A DNA stretch of 64,000 nt from Phoronis australis (GCA_002633005.1 NMRA01000032.1:416911-480910); one strand, 5' to 3'. Shown: positions 50,101-61,602, numbered from the stretch's first letter. Program-made: numbers and translations. The notes: generated by a model not told the origin, from the sequence alone.

Positions 50101-53100
50101 TGTCGTAATATTAAGAACTTCGATGGTGATCCTTTCATTTATTTGATGAAGTCTTGCAACGTTTATAACTTAGCTCGCTTCATTCGTCAAGTTTATATTG
50201 TGCATAGTTAATTTAATAGTCCTTATTATGTCAACCACTTTGCTAATTAAGTGTTTGTATTTGCTACTTGCATACTTTTATATGGGCCGGAGGCCTAAGT
50301 ACTGAAATAAATTGGCGTAAGAATTCACTTTAAATATCCGCTTCTTTGTCTTCCAAATCCTGCAAATGAATTTGTATCAAAAGGCTAATCATGACTATCT
50401 TCGGTTATTGGATGGAACTGACTGTGACAGTGCCCCATAGTGGCAACTTTTTTTGCTGTTAACTTAATATCCACCAGGAAAGCATTTGTCAATTTTCGGA
50501 TAATAAGCACTGCATCCCGTAGATTCACAGATTTTAAGTTCACTACCGTTGGTCACTTGGAAATGTTAACACCCCTTATTTCTGTGCCAGTTGGAATGCA
50601 CATGGTGAGCGCAAAGCAACGCATTGCTTTGCTTTTGAATATGAGATATGGCGACATGTGAGTATTTGCATACATGGAAAGTACTTCCGTCTTGTCATGC
50701 AATGGGAAGTGCGGACATTGGACGGAAAGATTGGGCCTCCAAATGGAAACGATAAGCTCTACGAGGCATGGGGAAGTTCGGACAAGAAATGAGGTTTTGA
50801 AGGAAAGGACAGTCATGTTATTTTTTCGCTTAAGAAACGCCCCAATTAATTGATTAATTAAATACACTTTTTCGACGTAATTATTATGTTTGACCTATTA
50901 TATTAATAACGCCTGACATGTGAATACCCGTTCTCTCTATACAAGGTGTCGTCAAAAGAATGGAAAAGAATCTTGCAAATGAGATTTGTTATTGTTTGGT
51001 CATTATAGGGGCCTCCTGGAGCAACCATTAAACTTGTCTTTGAGGATTTTGACCTTGAACCGGATGGAAAGTGGTGCAGATACGACTATTTGGAAGTCAA
51101 GTCTAATGGTGTTCAACACGGAGGACCGAGGTAATTATTCTTTGATGTGGAGTGCGACAACATTTTTAGAGAACTCATTGTCAGAAAGTTTGTTTGGCCC
51201 CGAGAGAGTCATACATACTATGTGACAAAATCAGAGAAAGGAGACAAATTCCACGACGTTTGATGCTGCGCAAGGAGAAACGAACCTTCCTCGCAGCGCC
51301 CTCATGTGACCATAATGGCTCTGCAAAGACATTAGGAATTTACAGTCCCGTTTAGACATCAACTTTTGGCCCGGCGCAACTGACACGGAGCAAATTGATC
51401 GGTATCAAGCGTCCGTTTACACATACAGCTCACTAACTGTAGCAATACGGAAATTGTAGGCTGGAGAATGGATCACACATGCGCGGGTTTACAAATGACG
51501 GGAGTTGAAGAGACCGAGAACCTGTATTTAGGTCATTACACAAGCGCAGTAGAGATGATCCTTTCCGCCCTGAACCAGTTTCGCGTTTAGACACATAATT
51601 GACACGGAGCAAGATGTTCCAGCGCAAATAGCTCTACCTCACAAACGGGTGGCAAAAGTTGTCACCGCGGTGTCAATTTGCTACAGTTCAGTCCCGTTTA
51701 CACACATATGTGGACGCCACTGCGAGTGTCTCACCAGCAAACCTGCTTGCCGTCACAACAACCAACTTTTGATTAGAGCACTTAACATTATGGAAGTGGT
51801 CTCAAAGTGCTTCGTAATAAACTTAGGATTCGAAATATCTGACAGTCCATTCGTTACTGCTTACGACCAGGTGCTACAAGTTTGATTGTAATTTATTGCA
51901 ACGAGCTTAGTCTCAAGGAATCAGTTCTTTGCAAATCCGGAAATTACTTTTTATCTGAGTAAGGAGTGAGTTGTGACCAATTGTACAGCGGTATTTGTGG
52001 TCTGAAAAGAAAGTTCGCTCCTTGAACTTAAAAGGGGACTGTAGTCAAAATAATGTTGCAGTTAATCGGTTCTAACATACAAATAAAACTCACATTTGCC
52101 TGACTTGCGTGCCAAACAAAAGCCAATTCGTATTCATGGTCAAAACACTGAATTCTGAAAGCGATCGCTGATTGGCTGATGTGTCAGTGACGTGAACGGC
52201 AGGGTATCGGCTGCTTTACACATTCATTGCTTATGTCATATTTGAAGAGTTTACATCGTAATTTATCATTGTATCAATCGTCCTTATTTTTTATTGTTTG
52301 CCACAGTGCTGTAAAAGGTTCGCTATGCCTTTTTGTATGGCACCTGGTTGCTCAAACGCTTCGAAAAAGGCGTCTTCTAAAGGGATGGTCATCGCATACC
52401 ATCGCCGGGTTACCCAAGCCTTGGCCCAAAGCTCAGTGTATACTAGATATAGGCCTACAGGTTTAAGCCGATATGGGTAAAAATGTACAAATAAAATCTG
52501 ACTCAAATAAATGTCATTAAAACTAAGTCAGACTTGAGTAAACCTAGGAACCAGGTTCCTAGAGTAAACTAACTTCTGTATTTATCGGTGTTGGAAATGT
52601 TAGCGATCGTTCATCGGCTGCTGCTAGTAAAATTGTGATGTGTTCTCTTGAGACGGCTTTTTGCGATTACGTCACCTGACCTTTACCAGTTTCTTATCCC
52701 CCTGATTCTTTTATCAAGTGTTCGTCGCTGACGGCCTAGGTTGCGTACATGTTATAACAAATTATCGGAACTTGTTTCATTTTGTTTCAAGCTTTTAGTA
52801 TTTTTACACCAGCAAACCGAATTTTAGAACAACCTTGGTGCTGCGAAGCTGTCATCATGTCCCGAAAGACGTCTCAAATTTTATGAAATGGCGCGTGCGC
52901 CTTGTCACGAGCGTGCTGTTTTTGAAACGGACGACACACTTCTTTGTAAAAAGGCGGCAAATTATGCTACCAAATGACGTTTATTTGACTGTTTTCCACT
53001 TAAACGGCTGCAACGAACAATGGGAGTGTCGGGTGACTACCAGATTTTGCATGCGCCCCCGCCGGTCCGTTAGCTTTATATGTTGATGTAGCCTAAGTTT

Positions 53101-55658
53101 TACGACGAGGTGACGAGCATAACTGAGTCAACTATACCCGGGTAGTCAACGGCTGTCTGAAATTTCGGGGTTAACGGAGCTCAACACACAGTGGTACGAT
53201 AATCTTCATACAGCTACAGTCGGTAACTAACCAACCCTTCAAGTTTACAGAGCTGACAGTATTGGCTGACAGCTGGCTGACTGGATGGCTAGAGTCCACA
53301 TTGCCCTCGGCACAGTCACTGACACCAGTTGCACCGGCAAATTTTCGTCTGACGATGACGATGACTGGGTATCACTTTGTGTTGCCTCGGCTCAAACAGG
53401 TATCCTTTGTGACCCGACATTTCACACTAAAATTTCTTATTCCGACAATATGAAAAACGCTACTTGATTGCACGCTAACACAGGACAGTGACTTGGCCCC
53501 CGCCAAATACGTCACGCGACTAAGCAGCGCTCCAAGCCGGTAATTTTTTTGAGCTTCGTTAGAGAATATAAGTTTAATTTTTGGTGTTGAATTATTTGTG
53601 AATTTAATCAACAATTCATAGAAAACTATCCAGAATTTATTCAGAATAAAATACAGTTCCCTTTTAAAGCGGAATTAATGACGCTTTGGTGTTGTGTAAA
53701 CAACAGTCGTGGAGTGTTGAACGTTTCCACTGGATAGGAGTCTTGCCACACATTTTCTGCTGTGTCAGAATAGCATTCAATGGATAGATAACAATTCAAA
53801 ACATGTTCCAGTAGGTCTTCAACAGGCACCATCCATTAATTCAAATTAAAAAAATCACCGCATTTTCTCATAGTGCGATAGGAAATGCATGCACTTGAGA
53901 TATCTTCAGCTTGTAGTAAACTTCAAGGTATCCAAAGGTTCAACTGAAACAAATGGCAGCCTTAGAAGGCGAAACGAACACGTACTGGAGGGAAGGTCGT
54001 TGCGAACCAACAACCGGAAATGATTCAACGCAATGTTAAGATGCACTCAGAATAAAATCCCAGCCGTTTTAACAACACCAATTAAACGCCCGGGAGTTCA
54101 TTCGGAAAAGGAGGCGTGTAAACGGATTGGGTTTCCTGACTTTGACAATTGTTACTTAATCTAAAATTTAATGTTAATAAATACATAGTTCGCCAGAACT
54201 TTGTTTATTTTTTACAAATGATAAATGTTCCACAAAGCTTGGATTTGTGACTAAAAGTTGACGCTTAGTGGGCTTTTAAGAGGAAATTTTCCGAATAAAC
54301 GCCCCACTATCTGGACTCTTGACACCAGAAGTTGTAACACCAAATAAACGCCCATGGACGTTTCATCGGATGGGCTCATCTACGGAAAACCCCGGTAACT
54401 GTTAGTTATATCATATCGAAGAGCTGATTTATAATAGTACAATTATTCTTTGTAAAACTGTTTTCATACTTTCGATGACGTTCTTCAACACAAGATATAT
54501 GTTTGACAAAAATTTAGATATCTGCATTGTTGCCTAGTAAAGACGAGGACATTTTACTCCTGCTGTGTACTTTGCAATCACCGATCTTCTAACTAGCACT
54601 GTTTGCTGTATTGTTGCAGATACTGTGGGACCGATTTCCCGAGATCCATCTCTTATCACGGCGATTCTTTGGTCCTGCAATTTTCGTCTGACATAGATGA
54701 AAATTACAGAGGCTTCAAATTAAGTTATACCATCATCAACTCTAAGAAAGGTGAGTTGTTTTTTGTGTATTCGTGCTCACCCTGTGTAGTGTGAAATGAC
54801 GCTAGTAAAATCATCAATTTAACAAATGGCGTTCATTCACCGTGCCTTGAGCACCCAATCCGCCCTAATGTATCAACTCCAATGATGCTCTTTTGACTCT
54901 TCACGGCTTTTTTCGGTATTATTTTTGGCCCCGTCTACTTTTCTTTGATTCATAGTGTTGCTACTGAAGGTCCACATGTAGTTTCTGGGCATTTATTTAA
55001 CTAACTCATTTCAAGAACTTGAAGCCGCATTTCGCCTCATTCAGCTGTATTAATAATGAAAATCGAATTATGCCTTTTTACTCTAATAAAATCGATCTCA
55101 CAATGTTCCTTACTGTTGTAGGATTCTAGTAAAGTTTCCAACAGGAACATCAATATGATCAGTGACCCGAAACACGCTTCAGAGTTATCATTTTATTGGA
55201 GTTGGCCAACCCTAAAATTGCGGGATTCGAAAATGGCGCATGTACGCATTACTTTCGTCTTAAGTTGCCGGCTCATTCGATGATAACGCAAAATCAGATG
55301 AAAATGATATGTTTAGATCCCAAAGCGTTCAGCTCTACAGTTTTTAAAGTTTCTTCGACATCTCTTCACAATTTTGTTGACTTGTAAGATTGTGTTCGTC
55401 TTGTGATATATAGCAAAATATCTTGTTTTTTATCAATTATGATTTATGCACAAAACAAAATTGCATCTCTTTGCTTCGTCGAATCACTTTATTTCAAATA
55501 TTGTATTTTCAGTTGATGGTCAGTGGTCTTCATGGCAACATTGGTCAGCGTGTAGCAACGGACACAAAATGCGCATGCGCAAATGCAACAACCCTGCTCC
55601 ACGAAATGGCGGTCGCAAATGCAAGGGGCATTTGGTGGACTACTTGGCGTGTTCTTAA
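38142..55658 (+). CDS. Secreted astacin metalloprotease with EGF, CUB and TSP1 domains (11 exons)
   Basis: Exons: 38142-38210, 38522-38777, 39202-39340, 41918-41987, 42504-42707, 43804-43933, 48423-48545, 49395-49492, 51009-51130, 54620-54750, 55513-55658 (TAA). All joins keep phase, giving 495 residues. Residues 1-23 are the signal peptide. The propeptide follows, with LEADMLL (Asp44) matching the aspartate-switch box that masks the zinc. The catalytic domain carries the complete zinc site HELLHALGLYHEQSRPD (184-200) and Met-turn SVMHY (239-243), so it should be active. Residues about 290-330 are a six-cysteine EGF-like module, about 331-447 a CUB domain (CGGTYTALTGTITSPHYPGN and EDFDLEPDGKWCRYDYLEV), and about 448-495 a TSP1 repeat (WSSWQHWSACSNG) ending the protein. 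This order matches the nematode NAS subgroup that acts in extracellular matrix and cuticle remodelling. The exon 6 acceptor (TTCAAG at 43801-43803) is weak but fits phase. Poly(A) signal at 55761. Confidence 0.94.
39500..39656. mobile_element. Foldback element of the CATGGGCGGCGCA family
   Basis: The element begins CATGGGCGGCGCAGCGCTG and ends GGTGCGCCGCCCATG, a perfect 13-bp terminal inverted repeat. The interior is a C/G-rich, internally repeated sequence with two GAAAAAAGTGGGGGG blocks. Related short copies are at 61809-61898 and 63183-63219. It lies in intron 3 of the astacin gene and codes for nothing. Confidence 0.7.
39756..39803. repeat. GGGGCC hexanucleotide repeat, 7 units
   Basis: Seven perfect GGGGCC units are followed by six G. 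The array lies in intron 3 of the astacin gene, 100 bp from the foldback element. It can form G-quadruplexes on the plus strand. Pro-Ala and Pro-Gly ORFs through it are repeat artefacts. Confidence 0.95.
42041..42280. mobile_element. Non-autonomous DNA transposon with CAGWGGC ends
   Basis: The ends form inverted repeats: AGTGGCAGATCTACGATTTC at the left against CAGAGGCGGATCTACAGGGG (reverse complement of the right end). G-rich blocks follow both termini. The flanks share CAACG, which could be the remnant of an 8-bp hAT-type target duplication. It is 240 bp, non-coding, and lies in intron 4 of the astacin gene. Confidence 0.65.
43999..44051. repeat. GT-rich microsatellite
   Basis: An imperfect (TG)n tract with TTTG and CG interruptions lies just after the astacin exon ending at 43933. 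Confidence 0.8.
44945..45165 (+). pseudogene. Decayed THAP-domain gene
   Basis: Reading frames together give a THAP finger: WCIVPACANYKSYKESEYIV then FPISA in one frame, REWLAVVKNEK and YAVNIKYGQ interrupted by stops in a second, and CGRQFVDSDF in a third, where the zinc-ligand His is replaced by Gln. It lies in intron 6 of the astacin gene. A TTAA followed by AGGAGAATGCCACCC at 44771 could be the left end of a third Kolobok-like element, but I could not find a matching right end. Confidence 0.6.
49523..50213 (+). mobile_element. 3' fragment of a LINE-type retrotransposon
   Basis: The translation includes WVSQAVRNEDLFVLGFKQRC, ITALGRFRCSN, LKIETGRHLGI and, after a frame change, RSCSVCSETVEDEIQV followed by DPFIYLMKSCNVYNLARFI. 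This order, ending in a Cys-x2-Cys motif, is typical of the region after the reverse transcriptase in non-LTR retrotransposons. It has frameshifts and an internal 90-bp triplication, so it is dead. It lies in the astacin intron between the first two CUB exons. Confidence 0.72.
49731..50000 (+). repeat. 90-bp tandem triplication inside the LINE fragment
   Basis: Three head-to-tail copies begin at CTTATAAATTG at 49731, 49821 and 49911 and each includes ATTTAATCACAG, CTTTTGG or CTCTTGG, and TTAGATGTTCAAATCGT. The unit is 90 bp, a multiple of three, but stops occur in the copies. Confidence 0.9.
52028..53667 (+). mobile_element. Second Kolobok-like element (TTAA-flanked, THAP remnant)
   Basis: TTAA occurs at 52028-52031 and 53664-53667. 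The inner ends are inverted repeats, AAGGGGACTGTAG at the left against AAGGGAACTGTAT (reverse complement of the right). A THAP-domain start codon region lies at 52324. The interior shows no intact transposase. It occupies the astacin intron between the second and third CUB exons. The terminal match is short (about 12 bp), so this is less certain than the element at 29018. Confidence 0.6.
52324..52480 (+). pseudogene. THAP-domain transposase N-terminal fragment
   Basis: The ATG at 52324 starts MPFCMAPGCSNASKKASSKG, the typical beginning of a THAP finger (two cysteines spaced four residues apart, then a basic loop). The following YHRR resembles the F-x-x-P/H region, but the frame ends at 52480 without the second zinc-ligand pair. 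It probably is the 5' end of the transposase of the surrounding element. Confidence 0.6.
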
Positions 55659-55760
55659 ACTTCTACAGAATGCCATGGGCACAAGCCTTATCACAAAATT
55701 AATGAGAGCACCACGAGTTTTCATGAAAGATTTCGAACTTTTTGAAATAATAACAATGAT

Positions 55761-55766
55761 AATAAA
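55761..55766 (+). terminator. Poly(A) signal of the astacin gene
   Basis: AATAAA lies about 100 bases after the astacin stop codon in an A/T-rich stretch, a normal distance for a cleavage signal. Confidence 0.55.
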
Positions 55767-56185
55767 AATAATAATAGTAACAACCGATTTTATCATCGGC
55801 TTGTCCATTTTCGAGCACACATCGGCAGTACAGCTGAGCACTGTTTGCTGTACATAGAGAGCTTTTTTCAAATTTACAGTCTGAGGAGGTCCAAGAGGAA
55901 AATTTTTCTTCATCATCCAAGTACCGTATACGCGCGTTTTAAAGATTGTGAGCCTATACGAAACTCGTGACAAAACAGATATCATGGCCCAGTTGCATAA
56001 AAGTTATACGCAGTATAGCAACAATGACGTCGCATTATCACGCATCACGTTGTTATTTTTGACGTCATGCAACAATCAAGCTCATCCAGCGGCGGATAAC
56101 TTTTGAAGCTTTATGCAACTCAACCCAGATTTTAAATAACGCACGAGTGAAAAATAATTTTCAGCTTTATTAAGCAGTAAATGTT

Positions 56186-56434
56186 CATGCGCGCACCCAG
56201 CCTTCAATATGGGGGGGCTCTCAAATTTCTGACTTTGTGGACCCTTTGGTAATAAAATAGCGGTCTGACTAAAAAAAAGGGAGCACCAGTGAGAATTGCG
56301 GGTTTGTGCATGTTTAGTGGACTTTTGCTTCAGTTTCTCCTTTTTGTCTCTTTGAGGCGGACCTTTTTGCCTACTTCCCCAAATAGGGGGGCTCGTTCGA
56401 GCCCCCCGAGCCCCCCACCCTGGGTGCGCGCATG
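56186..56434. mobile_element. MITE with CATGCGCGCACCCAG terminal repeats and ATGTT target duplication
   Basis: The left end CATGCGCGCACCCAG is the perfect reverse complement of the right end CTGGGTGCGCGCATG. The 5-bp ATGTT occurs directly outside both ends, as a target-site duplication would. G- and C-runs lie next to both termini. The interior is non-coding; an antisense ORF of 120 codons through it is not a gene. Confidence 0.8.
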
Positions 56435-57732
56435 ATGTTGCCACGCATTTGATTCAACATTAGATAAGCTATTACACCAACCTCATTCTGGTGTCAAAAA
56501 CGACTTTCTTCAAAGTCGTGTTTACTCTTCCAATGCAAAGTCGTCCTCTTTAATTTTTGCTTCAATTAAACTTGAGATAACAGGCCTCAAAATCCATTAA
56601 TTGCCACGCTGCTTTGAAGGCTGAAAAAAGCCTGCCGTGACAAGCAAACTTCACGGTCTTGTCAGAACCAGAAACGAACAAACTATTGCTCAGGGGCCTA
56701 TTCCAACAAAACTGATGCGTCGGTTGCTAAATAGGAGACCCTATGAAATTTCGCCTGTCCAAACATTTTAAAACCTCGGTCAAAAGTTATAAAAACACTG
56801 GAGTGCAGCAACTTTACAGTTATGAAGACATCCGATTAAAATGATTTCACGTTTGTGATGTTATTGATTGACTTATATCTAGTGAGCAAATTAGCCACGA
56901 GAACACATCATACTGTCCTTGAATACATATGCCATCCTTGTTTTCCCTAGTTTTCATTGTTCAACCGCTTTGCTAGATGAATGATGGTGTAAATAGCCGA
57001 GCTATCATTTCTTGTCAAATAAATGTAATAGATGCTGGAATGCCGTGCAGTTATCGACGGATAAGAATATAAAATAGTAAAAATACTAAAAATAAAACGA
57101 CGACCGTCGGTACTAAGATACATTAAAATACTCCCAGAAGGAAAGCAAAAATTTTGCAAAGGAACGCAAAATATTCGCGAGGGAATGCAAAAATATTGAA
57201 ATTTATTTTTTCACATAATATCCCTTTAGAAGCTCCGTAATGGACAAACACAAAAGAAAAGAATCAGAGTTATGAAATGAGACGTCTGCTCAACGTGTAG
57301 CAACGTATCAAACACAAAATGCTATGACGTAGCACACACGAAATAAGGAAATTCCTTTTTACACATGCATACTCGTATATTTTCGAAACCCCTTTAATGC
57401 ATATAGAATTACGACAGTCGCTTTTAAGTCATGGCTTTCGTGGAAGGAAGAATGAAGTTTAAATACTTTTTGATGGGTAGTGCAGCGAACTAGTAGAAAG
57501 TTTTTACTTTTCATACAGGAATACTGTGAAGATATGTGTTTGTGATACAGAAAAAGTGATGTGATTAGAATTCATAAGAACTAGACGAAATTATCACCGA
57601 TTTCATCGTTTTACAAATTCATTGAACAAAAGTTTAATCTATATAGGCAATGTCAGCTTTCATAAATCGTTCTGATTAACAAAGTAAATACTACGAACCT
57701 ATCTCGTCATTTTGTCGCCATACCATTCTCGA

Positions 57733-57746
57733 GTCACCATAGCAAC
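57733..57746 (+). promoter_or_regulatory. RFX X-box
   Basis: GTCACCATAGCAAC fits the palindromic RFX-factor X-box (GTNRCC, AT spacer, RGNAAC). It lies 24 bases upstream of the start codon at 57770. In animals this placement marks genes for cilia, so it suggests RFX control of the downstream gene. Confidence 0.6.
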
Positions 57747-57769
57747 ATCAGGCATCGCGGGATGTACGC

Positions 57770-60700
57770 ATGGCAGCTTCCCCCTCTACCCGGAAGCTGA
57801 CAACCAAGAAGCAAATAAAGCGCAAACGTAAGACAGAAGTTCAACTATTCTAAGCTAAGAAAACATTTCAGTTGATGTACCCAAATATCGTGAATAAGGA
57901 TAAAAATCAAACGTAGCTGGATTTTTCGTATTTTATACAGCGAAACGAATCGTGATCTTTGACCTGATTACAAAAAAAAAACTCCAAAGCCGCGTGACCT
58001 TGCATTTTCTTACATTTTTTGGGTGACCACGGTTAAAACTTTGCGAGGCCACGCGTCTTCGTCTTTTTTGTACTCGGAGCAAGGATCATGGCTCGTTTCG
58101 TTGTATAACGTTCAAAAATTCGAGTTAGATTGAATTTTAGCCGCCACATCCGTTAAATTCAGTTCCTACCAACTTTAAATGACCATCAAAGGTCGTAGGT
58201 AAGACTATCGTAGGCATTTGACTGCACAAGGCATCGTTTTGTTCATCACTTCATAAAAACAAAACAAGCAGCTAACGTAAGAGTATTCCGTAATCTTACT
58301 TTAACAGAGACAGATTTTTAAACTTCAACGAACTAGTAAAGATATCAGATACAACACTTTTACCTACATCATACTTATGATGAAACAGATTTTTCCCACA
58401 AAAATTAAAGTCTTTAAACTTTGATCGTCTATTTACATTTCCCAGATGGTACCAAGATGGGGGGGGGGGGATAACACGTTGTATAACTCATAACTCATAA
58501 CTGCGGGAAAAGCGTCTTAGCAAGAATATCTCATAACATATACACGCCGACTCGCCGACTTTCTTTGGGTTGGCATCTTATGAAACAGTGGAACGATATG
58601 CAGCGAATTTTGTCGACCAACTGCCATTCAATCCGCAGACAAAAGTTCAGAAAAATGCAACTAGAGTTGGGGAGGATTTTGTAGGCGCAACACTCTCGCT
58701 CGTAATAGCAGATGGATCTTCTCTGACAATTCTTTCCATTTGTGACCGAAAGTTGCAATCAAAAACGAAATGCAAATTCGGTATAAAAAGGAGAAAGTGA
58801 TGCCAAAATATTTTTCAGCGCTGTTTTGTGATTTCGTGCAAAAATTTGCCAAGGGCTCGCATTTAATGTTGTAAAGTGAAATAATTTAAAACAAATGTTG
58901 AGTCTGACGTTCATCTCTGACACTGAACCCATTACAACTGGTTTCAGAGCCACTTAAAGAGCACAAGAGACCGGCTTCCAACCAATCAGCCACCAGGCAT
59001 AGAAGGCAGGCTTCAAGTAGGTCATTTTACACAGAGATATCATGATAGCAATATATTTTTGCTTCATGTTGCTATGTACAATAGACAGCAAACCTTTTAT
59101 ACATTTCTGAAACACGACAGAGCAATTAAACTGGAAACATCACAGTCGCGTCGCGTGTTTAATGAGGGGTAATGTTCCGTAAAACACGTCTATACTCGCG
59201 TCGAAAATGAAGACAGTGGTTGCATGCTCATGTAGTCAAGAGCTTTGCCGGTATTGACAAAATAATGCAAGTTCATTATTTTGAAAAATTCGCATTTTTT
59301 AAAATAGAAATTGAGTTCAGCAGCTAAATTGGTATTCATACCAAAACATAAATTTCACAAAAACAATACGAACGAGGTGCGTAACTAACGTGATTTGTGT
59401 TGCAAAATTTTTGGCAACCGTTGATGCAGATTAAACAATGTTTAAAACATTACACTACCTTCCGTCGTGATTTATGAATCATAACCAAACCATGTCTGAC
59501 TTGGCACCGGGGACTATGACCGTGGTGGATTTCTATTGCCAACCGTGTTTTATCAGCTGATGTCAGCTTTTGAAACCAGATGTTTCTCCTAAACTGATTC
59601 TATGTATAAGAATCATCTATTGCAGGAGCGCAACTGCGCAGATCCGACAGCGTAAGAAGTGACTGCAGATCTCGGCGCAGGAAAAAATCCCTCACTTCAG
59701 TCTACTTGTGTGACGATGACTCGAGCAGTGACTGGAGTGACGAGGACAGTGACGTAAGCGACAGCTCAGATGACTCGGACGTCTATTATGAGAGGTAGAC
59801 CAGAGTGTACCACTTCAAAACTGATATTTGTTTACTTCAATCAAAACCTTATGTTTTGCATGTTTGTTTTTACAAAGGCCGTTCGCCTGGACGTGATGTA
59901 TGCATAAAAATGTTTGAATTGGTACATAATCATGAATTTCAAGCACATTTTAGAATAGGTAGAGCGTTTGACAATTTTTTGTTATGTTTCTTTCATTTAT
60001 TCAACATTACGCAACATATCACAAGTCACTACTCTGCAGTAGGCCTTTACTGTCAAAAACGCCAATTCATCCGCATGATTTAGTTGCACATTCTTCGCCA
60101 AAAATTGGGGTTCTTGCGTGAGATTCGATGCCCGTGCGCAGAACCGGGTTAACACTGACTTGCCTGCAAAGCGTAAACACACATATATTGAAACATGTCC
60201 ATGTGTAAAGTGGAGCAGCTATTAATCCGCCTTTAATAAACAACCTTTGACTTATTCCTCCTGCAGTTATGACATTGGTCTTAAATTGTCCCTTAGTTAC
60301 ATTAGAGGATATTTGAGGGCATGGAGAAAATTTATAGTTCGTCATTGCTTGAAAATATCAGGTTGTAAGTTGACCTGTCATGGCGGATAATTTTATGCAC
60401 AGAGCGAGATCTCAAAGAATAGCAAAATGCCATTTTCCCGCCAAACCCAGAAACCGCTTCACGTCTGACTCAGGAACAATTTGAGGTCAGCTTTATTGTG
60501 GTCTAAAACAAAGGTTTCTTAGACGCAACACAACATCCTCTCCGAATCCACCAATGTTGTTGTATCTATTTTTGATAGTGTGTCATGCAAAAGCAGAACT
60601 ACTCTCCCTAACAGCAATCGCCCACAGTATCCGAACAGTTCATATGAATCTGATCAACCATTTCTGAGACGCGATGATGTTCCGGAGACAGCAGCACATT

Positions 60701-60912
60701 TTCTTTTAAACTATGGCTTTAGAATAATTCCTAACCGTTTCTGATGCAGGGAAGTGACGTTGCGATGGGCCCGCCCCGTGGCTAGGGTGCTAACGCAGCG
60801 ACACAAGACAAAGCGAGGACGCCTGAAGAAACCAAGATCGATCTTAAAGAACATCGACGATATTATCCGCATACGGAAAAACACCAAGATTTACAAAATT
60901 ACGGTGATTTAG
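57770..60912 (+). CDS. Unrecognised small basic/acidic protein, possible ciliary gene (3 exons)
   Basis: Exons: 57770-57827, 59626-59794, 60750-60912 (TAG). GT-AG borders (AAAC|GTAAGA, TTGCAG, AGAG|GTAGAC, ATGCAG) and phases 1 and 2 agree, giving 129 residues. I do not recognise the family. Residues 1-40 are strongly basic (KKQIKRKR, SRRRKKS), residues about 49-72 are an acidic Ser/Asp tract (DDDSSSDWSDEDSDVSDSSD), and residues 77-129 are again basic (RHKTKRGRLKKPRSILKNID). There is no signal peptide or membrane segment. The basic-acidic-basic layout suggests a nuclear, RNA- or tubulin-associated protein, but this is only composition. An X-box lies just upstream and AATAAA follows at 61083, so the unit looks like a real gene. 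The first ATG at 57762 is out of frame and stops at once. Confidence 0.75.
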
Positions 60913-61082
60913 CCGTTGCATAGTTCTTTTTCACGTTGTCGAGCGACTGAAATTTTGTTAAACTATGAATACAACTACAAAAACAACTTTTCTTGAGTAA
61001 CAGGGAATTGTCTTTATTGCTGACTTCTAAAACAGGTAACATAAGCTCTAAGGAGCATTTATTTTATAAAAAAAATGAAACA

Positions 61083-61088
61083 AATAAA
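61083..61088 (+). terminator. Poly(A) signal of the small X-box gene
   Basis: AATAAA lies about 170 bases downstream of the stop codon at 60912, in A-rich sequence. Confidence 0.5.
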
Positions 61089-61534
61089 GCCAAATTTAAA
61101 AGATGATAAATTATCATTCAAACTTCATGAAAGACTACGATTGCTTTACATACAATCATACAAAGTAAATATGAATGCGACGGCCATTTTGTATGAATGC
61201 GGTGGCCATTTTTCAGAAATAACCTCTGCAGTAAACGGTGGATAAATTAACCACGTGACTGGTGATCACAATTATAACAGATTATCGTAGCTACCAACTT
61301 GCGATAATATCGGAGGCAAAACTGGAACTCTTCAAATCTGTGTTTCGGCATTTCATTGTATCCGTCTTCAGTCCTTAACAACTAAATTTTGAAAACCAAC
61401 TCTGTGTTTAGGAATGAAAATCCACCTTTATGGAAAAAAGAGTAACAAGCCCTTTTTATTTATAATGTTAAATGCAGTGCGAAATTCCTAAACTTTACTT
61501 ATTTATTGCGAAAAATTTCATGGAAATGCACGCC

Positions 61535-61602
61535 AGTATTAAGATTGACTGGTTTTCGCTGATTATTTTAATAATCAGCGAAAACCAGTCAAGCTTAATA
61601 CT
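61535..61602. repeat. Near-perfect 68-bp palindrome
   Basis: Two 33-base arms (from AGTATTAAG to CTGATTATT) pair with one mismatch around only two central bases. It could extrude as a cruciform. It lies in the intergenic region between the X-box gene and the RING-ubiquitin gene and resembles neither neighbour. Confidence 0.92.

Larger units (their letters stand above)
55659..57732. other. Intergenic region downstream of the astacin gene
   Basis: The first 110 bases hold the astacin 3' untranslated region and its poly(A) signal. A MITE lies at 56186-56434. The rest shows no coding exon or RNA gene; the end leads into the X-box promoter of the next gene. Confidence 0.45.

Noticed and set aside
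55423-55985. 144- to 146-codon ORFs over the last astacin exon
   Set aside because: They are out of frame or antisense to the TSP1 repeat, which is well supported by its Trp and Cys spacing.
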